Positions 15,914 through 19,403 of a DNA stretch of 19,403 nucleotides are shown here, piece after piece (position 1 is the stretch's first letter; the number at the start of each line of letters is the position of its first letter). A program made the translations under genes and the position numbers. This stretch comes from Desulfobacterales bacterium (lineage in GTDB: Bacteria > Desulfobacterota > Desulfobacteria > Desulfobacterales > Desulfosalsimonadaceae): NCBI GenBank assembly GCA_029933295.1, contig JAOZOL010000019.1, forward strand, positions 1 through 19,403, read 5' to 3'. The notes under the pieces are model-generated. The model saw only the letters and a list, made by a program, of their open reading frames with translations. It did not search any database and was not told the origin of the DNA.

Positions 15914-17433
15914 TGAATATTCTCTGCATTCTCATCTCTTCTTTTTTATGCATCCTGTGTTTTCCCAAATTCAGTCTGTGGTGGATTTCTTTTGTTGCGC
16001 TCATCCCTTTTTTCTTTGCATTGGAAAATGCAAAAACGTCCCTTAAACAAATTTTTTACGGAATTTTATGGAGTGTTTTTTTTGGCTGCGGCATGGGCTA
16101 CTGGGTCTATTCCACACTCATAAATTACTATGAAGTACCGTTCGCCAAAGCGGTTCTGTTTTTTATTCTATGTCTGATCTGCCCGATTATATTGATTTAT
16201 GGGAGTTTTACTTTTTTTTACCGGTTTCTGTATAAAGATTCTCTTTTTTTCTATGCACTGGTGGTGCCGTCAGTCTGGGTTTTGGCAGAGTATTTAAAAG
16301 AGCTGATTCCTTTTATGATCCCGTGGGGGGGGCTGGGTTATGCACTCATCCCTTTTTCCGGGTTTATTCAGATCGCTGATATTGTCGGCGCGTATGGCGT
16401 GACCTTTATTGTTGTAATGGTCAATTCACTGCTGTGGTGTTTTCTACATCGAATGCGAACAATTCGTACCTCCGGCGGAGCCAATAAAATATTACTGCCA
16501 TTGATTCTGAGCTTTCTGCTTATTGCTATCCCTGTGATTTACGGGAAATATAAACTTAATGCGATGAATAATGTTATTGGCAATCTTTATGAAGAGAACC
16601 ATGACACGCATGCCGTTTTGATCCAGGGAAATTTCAGCCTCAAAGAACGCTGGAGCGGGATGGGTTTTTATCACCGTGTATCAAGATATCTCGAAATGAC
16701 GGGCAAAGGAAAAGATATCGGCGAACGGGTCATTATCTGGCCGGAAACCACTTTAAATTCATCCTCAAAGCTTAATGATAAGCTGTTTATGGAAATGATG
16801 CGATTTATCGGTAAAAATTCGCTTTTGATTTCAGGTGGATTAAAACAGGACAAGGATGCCGGGGATGTTTATAATTGCGCTTATTTTATTTCAGGCCAGG
16901 GCCATCTGTCGCGATATGATAAGCATATTCTTCTTCCGTATTCAGAAACATCTCCGCTTATCGATTTGCTGGATACCTATTATTCCGCACCCAGCGAATT
17001 TAAACCGGGGAAAACCACGGTAAGTATTAAAACACCCATAGGCCGCGTGGGGACTTCCATTTGTTTTGAAATTTTATATCCCGGATTTGTCCGTCGATCC
17101 GTCAAAGACGGCGCACAATATCTTGTAAATATTTCCAATGATTCCTGGTTTGGGGATTCCCCCATGCCCTATGCACATCTGGATGGATCGCGCATGCGGG
17201 CAATTGAAAACAGACGCTTTTTGCTTCGTGCATCAAACAGCGGTATTTCCGCAATTATTTCACCGGTTGGAAAAATAATCAGGCAAAGCCGTTTGTTTGT
17301 ACAACAACGCGTTGATGGAAAATTTGTAAAGCTTGACCAGATGAGTTTTTACACGAAATACGGAAATCTGGTTTTGTATGGCGCGATTTTGTTTTTGCTG
17401 ATTGTTTTGATACAAATGATTATAAAGGATTAA
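15913..17433 (+). CDS. lnt: Apolipoprotein N-acyltransferase
   Basis: This 506-residue inner-membrane enzyme adds the third acyl chain to the N-terminal cysteine of lipoproteins, the last step before Lol sorting. The first half has several hydrophobic helices with the family's IPWGGLGYAL motif near 137-146. The nitrilase-like periplasmic domain follows with the catalytic triad: Glu278 in WPETT, Lys337 in RYDKHILLPYSE and Cys384 in SICFEILYP. A final helix (about 488-503) anchors the C-terminus. Length matches E. coli Lnt (512 aa). ATG 15913 overlaps the ugd stop by 1 nt; TTG 15910 is one codon earlier. It would mature the lipoproteins of the operon above, but there is no sign of a special link. 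Confidence 0.95.
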   Translation: MNILCILISSFLCILCFPKFSLWWISFVALIPFFFALENAKTSLKQIFYGILWSVFFGCGMGYWVYSTLINYYEVPFAKAVLFFILCLICPIILIYGSFTFFYRFLYKDSLFFYALVVPSVWVLAEYLKELIPFMIPWGGLGYALIPFSGFIQIADIVGAYGVTFIVVMVNSLLWCFLHRMRTIRTSGGANKILLPLILSFLLIAIPVIYGKYKLNAMNNVIGNLYEENHDTHAVLIQGNFSLKERWSGMGFYHRVSRYLEMTGKGKDIGERVIIWPETTLNSSSKLNDKLFMEMMRFIGKNSLLISGGLKQDKDAGDVYNCAYFISGQGHLSRYDKHILLPYSETSPLIDLLDTYYSAPSEFKPGKTTVSIKTPIGRVGTSICFEILYPGFVRRSVKDGAQYLVNISNDSWFGDSPMPYAHLDGSRMRAIENRRFLLRASNSGISAIISPVGKIIRQSRLFVQQRVDGKFVKLDQMSFYTKYGNLVLYGAILFLLIVLIQMIIKD

Positions 17434-18539
17434 CGTTTTTGTGGATGTTCTTTCTTCAACCGCTCAAGTTCCAATCGCATGGTTTCCCTTCTTCTAAAAG
17501 CGTCCGCCTCATCGCCGAACATTTCATTCTGAAGTGTTTGAATCTGAGCACTTCTTTTTTCTTCACTCAATTTTTTATCTTCTAAAATCTGTTTTTCCTT
17601 TTCCCGATAGTCCAATTCATTTTGTTTTTCTGCAGCTATCTGCCGATCAACATCCTCAAGCCGTTTCACAACTTCGGGTGTAAAAAATTCATTTCGGAAT
17701 TCTATATCTTTTTCCCTGCGTAGTTGATCAGATGCCATCTCTTCGAAATCTTTTTTGTATATTCTTATTTTTTCTTTGTATCTGTTGTAGTTATTCGGAT
17801 GATCCTCAACAGCATCCGCATCTTCCCCCCACATATCCTGGTTCAATTTTTTAAGCTGCTCTTCCTTTTCTCTGCCATAAAGGCTATCATTTCCCACAAT
17901 ATCAGCACGCCTGAAGGCATATTCTTTTGCTTTCACATCTGCACCAAAAAGTTTATCCGCAAGTTCTACACCCAGCCTGTCTCTTCTGAACTCCTGGATC
18001 TGTTTTAATGTTTCAATGGCTTCTTGGGTTGACTTCGCGCTGGTTAAATTTCTAAATTCTTCCAGTAAATCCATTTCACAGGTTAAATACTTTTTATAGG
18101 TTTCAAAGAGTTCCTGGGCTTCAGATGCTGAAAATTCAGAAAACAAATATTTTTTAACCTGGTCAAAATGTTCTCCCAGGGTAGAACTTTTTCGAAATAA
18201 ATGTTCAAGATGCTTAAAGTATTTCATGGTCGTGTATGAATTGATCAGACCCTGGGCAAAAATTTTTTTCAGATCAAGGCTCGCGTCCTGGCTGGTTGCA
18301 TCCTCGGAATCAGAACCAAATTTAAATTTTGCTGCCTCGGAGCTTGCCGGGTTTTTTGTTTCAGATTTATGTGCCAGGGCTCTTCGTGATTTTTTAACAT
18401 CATCCAGGCTTATATTATAGCTTTTGTCAAAGATATATTCTGGTTGTTCATTCTCCTTCGGAAAAAGCCAGTACCCTAAAATAAACAGGAGTACAAAAAT
18501 TCCGATAATCGCAATAATTTTTTTGTTTTTTATTTCCAT
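17430..18539 (-). CDS. Lipase secretion chaperone (LifO/Lif-like steric foldase)
   Basis: The 369-residue protein has an N-terminal membrane anchor (about 8-26), a variable region, then a long charged, almost all-helical domain. A repeating pattern of L-x-(Q/N)-(D/E)-M-(W/F)-G-(E/D)-(D/E)-AD-A is seen near residues 233-243 and 336-346, and LADKLFGADV near 193-202. These fit the extended helical lipase foldase family (PF03280), which stays in the inner membrane and folds the secreted lipase in the periplasm. The family's RxxFDY-type foldase motif is degenerate here; only S-x-x-GE remains (in STLGE, about 119-123). ATG 18539 is set by a perfect AGGAGG 7 nt upstream. The lipase gene lies upstream on the same strand, the usual order. 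Its stop overlaps that of lnt. Confidence 0.78.
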   Translation of the reverse strand: MEIKNKKIIAIIGIFVLLFILGYWLFPKENEQPEYIFDKSYNISLDDVKKSRRALAHKSETKNPASSEAAKFKFGSDSEDATSQDASLDLKKIFAQGLINSYTTMKYFKHLEHLFRKSSTLGEHFDQVKKYLFSEFSASEAQELFETYKKYLTCEMDLLEEFRNLTSAKSTQEAIETLKQIQEFRRDRLGVELADKLFGADVKAKEYAFRRADIVGNDSLYGREKEEQLKKLNQDMWGEDADAVEDHPNNYNRYKEKIRIYKKDFEEMASDQLRREKDIEFRNEFFTPEVVKRLEDVDRQIAAEKQNELDYREKEKQILEDKKLSEEKRSAQIQTLQNEMFGDEADAFRRRETMRLELERLKKEHPQKR

Positions 18540-18546
18540 TCCAGAG

Positions 18547-18552
18547 CCTCCT
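18547..18552 (-). promoter_or_regulatory. Consensus ribosome binding site of the lipase chaperone
   Basis: AGGAGG on the - strand lies 7 nt before ATG 18539. It rejects the in-frame upstream codon at 18572, which would place this site inside the coding region. Confidence 0.8.
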
Positions 18553-18624
18553 GAGAATAAAATATTAATCATAAATTATCAGCTAAGACTGATAGCAATT
18601 ATCGGGGTGTTGAGCAAGTTATAA

Positions 18625-18656
18625 AAAAAGGGTACCTGAAAACAGGTACCCTTTTT
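18625..18656 (-). terminator. Strong intrinsic terminator between lipase and chaperone
   Basis: A perfect 14-bp stem (AAAAAGGGTACCTG / CAGGTACCCTTTTT) closes on a four-A loop. Read on the - strand it ends in seven T residues, so it should stop lipase transcripts before the chaperone gene. It also has a five-T run on the + strand. Confidence 0.88.
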
Positions 18657-18671
18657 GATTGGATGTGTTAA

Positions 18672-18688
18672 TTTGTCAGATTGACAAA
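18672..18688. promoter_or_regulatory. Short palindrome, possible operator
   Basis: TTTGTCA and TGACAAA form a perfect 7-bp palindrome around a 3-nt spacer. It lies between the two terminators, upstream of the chaperone gene. It may be a regulator-binding site or a minor hairpin; no regulator is known. Confidence 0.3.
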
Positions 18689-18707
18689 AAATCAATCAGG
18701 TGGAGAC

Positions 18708-18739
18708 AAAAAACAGGCAAAGCATTGCAGCTGTTTTTT
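18708..18739 (-). terminator. Terminator overlapping the lipase stop codon
   Basis: A 9-bp stem (AAAAAACAG / CTGTTTTTT) encloses a loop with an inner GCAA/TTGC pairing. On the - strand the ascending arm starts within the lipase stop codon (18738-18740) and the descending arm ends in a six-T run. It is weaker in GC than the second terminator but is correctly placed. Confidence 0.65.
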
Positions 18740-19403
18740 AATATCCCCAGTCTTTTAATTCACTGACAAGATCAACATAGAAATCTTCTGCGTCAAAGCC
18801 TGGTGTTACGCCCAAAAGCTGATTGACCATATTCAGATGGTCGCATCCGGCACTATACCAGGACGCATCTTCCGTGCCTCGGAAATTGCCCCACTTAGCG
18901 CTGTTAACACTTACCAGACCGTCATTAGCACCTTCGGTGGCAAGAAGAATCGGCCATGTTGCGGCAAAATACCAGTTCCGGGCATCGACCGCCATCATTT
19001 TGATTTTTGCAGCCCAGCTTTGATAATAAATACCAGGCATATTTGGATTTTGAGGGTTGAATGTATTAATCATATAGGAGGTGGTAACATCGTAGCCATT
19101 TTGCGTGCTGTTCGGATCAGTGTCTCCGAAAAGATAAGCATAGACAAAATCGAGTGTTGGCCCGAGAAGGCTCACGACGTTATCATCATACATGACCACA
19201 TCGGCAACTGAGCTGCCTCTATGAGGGCCGCATAGACTGGTATATGAAGCGACTTTTGAGGAGATGCCAAGGTTTGAAATCGCATATCGGGTATAAATCG
19301 TCCCATGAGAATGTCCAATGATATTTGCTTTTGCTTTTCCTGAAATTGAAAGAATCTGCAGAAATTGATTTTTAAAGTCCGCTGCTTTATTTGCAGTGCT
19401 GTC
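18738..19403 (-). CDS. Secreted triacylglycerol lipase, family I.1/I.2 type (5' partial)
   Basis: The frame is open to the window edge, giving the last 221 residues; roughly 50 residues plus the signal peptide and the oxyanion HG motif are missing. The nucleophile elbow GHSHG (Ser at visible residue 32, codon 19308-19310) is followed by a KVASYTSLCGPHRGSSVADV-like segment typical of Pseudomonas/Burkholderia lipases. The acid residue is in ANDGLVSV and the catalytic His in DHLNMVNQ, so the triad is complete. Such enzymes hydrolyse triacylglycerols outside the cell, fold with a LifO chaperone (encoded downstream) and usually leave through type II secretion. Only two cysteines are visible, one after the nucleophile (SLCG) and one just before the catalytic His (AGCDH). 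The GTG at 19199 is internal, not a start. Confidence 0.93.
   Translation of the reverse strand, partial: DSTANKAADFKNQFLQILSISGKAKANIIGHSHGTIYTRYAISNLGISSKVASYTSLCGPHRGSSVADVVMYDDNVVSLLGPTLDFVYAYLFGDTDPNSTQNGYDVTTSYMINTFNPQNPNMPGIYYQSWAAKIKMMAVDARNWYFAATWPILLATEGANDGLVSVNSAKWGNFRGTEDASWYSAGCDHLNMVNQLLGVTPGFDAEDFYVDLVSELKDWGY

Noticed and set aside
18586..18601. TATCAG/CTGATA inverted repeat upstream of the foldase gene
   Set aside because: A 6-bp stem with a 6-nt loop and no T run; may be chance in AT-rich DNA.

Overview
The window looks like part of the chromosome of a Gram-negative bacterium of moderate, slightly AT-rich composition. It encodes outer-membrane lipoproteins, a TolC-type channel, apolipoprotein N-acyltransferase (Lnt) and a lipase with a dedicated steric foldase. 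The mix (caspase-like protein, Ig/DUF1566 surface protein, GAF-ANTAR regulator, lipase/foldase) suggests a deltaproteobacterium, perhaps Desulfobacterota. That is inference from gene content; there is no rRNA or other taxonomic marker here.

Region 1 (start to about 13.5 kb, all + strand) is a long set of closely spaced or overlapping genes that reads like one envelope operon. In order they are: the 3' part of a surface-type protein with 90-residue Ig-like repeats and two DUF1566 domains; a TPR lipoprotein made of a duplicated three-repeat block; an exported caspase-like protein with a CsgG/FlgT-like front and two Ig-like domains; a CsgG-family lipoprotein; a GNA1162/DUF799-like partner; a complete tripartite MacAB-TolC-like machine (TolC-like channel, HlyD/MacA-like adaptor, separate ATPase and FtsX/MacB-like permease); a membrane-anchored PP2C phosphatase; and an FHA-TM-lytic transglycosylase fusion. 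The only larger internal gap (134 nt) lies before the csgG-like gene. Five genes of this operon probably start with TTG, several with a clear Shine-Dalgarno sequence. The combination suggests an export or surface-assembly system whose cell-wall enzyme may be controlled by Ser/Thr phosphorylation. No kinase is visible, and the operon begins upstream of the window.

Region 2 (13.5 to 14.6 kb) holds a convergent inverted repeat, probably a terminator, followed by a GAF-ANTAR antitermination regulator on the - strand.

Region 3 (14.6 to 17.4 kb, + strand) holds UDP-glucose 6-dehydrogenase overlapping by 1 nt with lnt.

Region 4 (17.4 kb to end, - strand) holds a lipase secretion chaperone (LifO-like) downstream of a secreted family I lipase whose 5' end lies beyond the window. 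Two hairpin terminators separate lipase from chaperone. The lnt and chaperone genes end on the same TTAA.

No tRNA, rRNA, CRISPR array, insertion sequence or integrase was seen. No gene-free stretch exceeds 300 bases; the longest is 198 nt, between chaperone and lipase.
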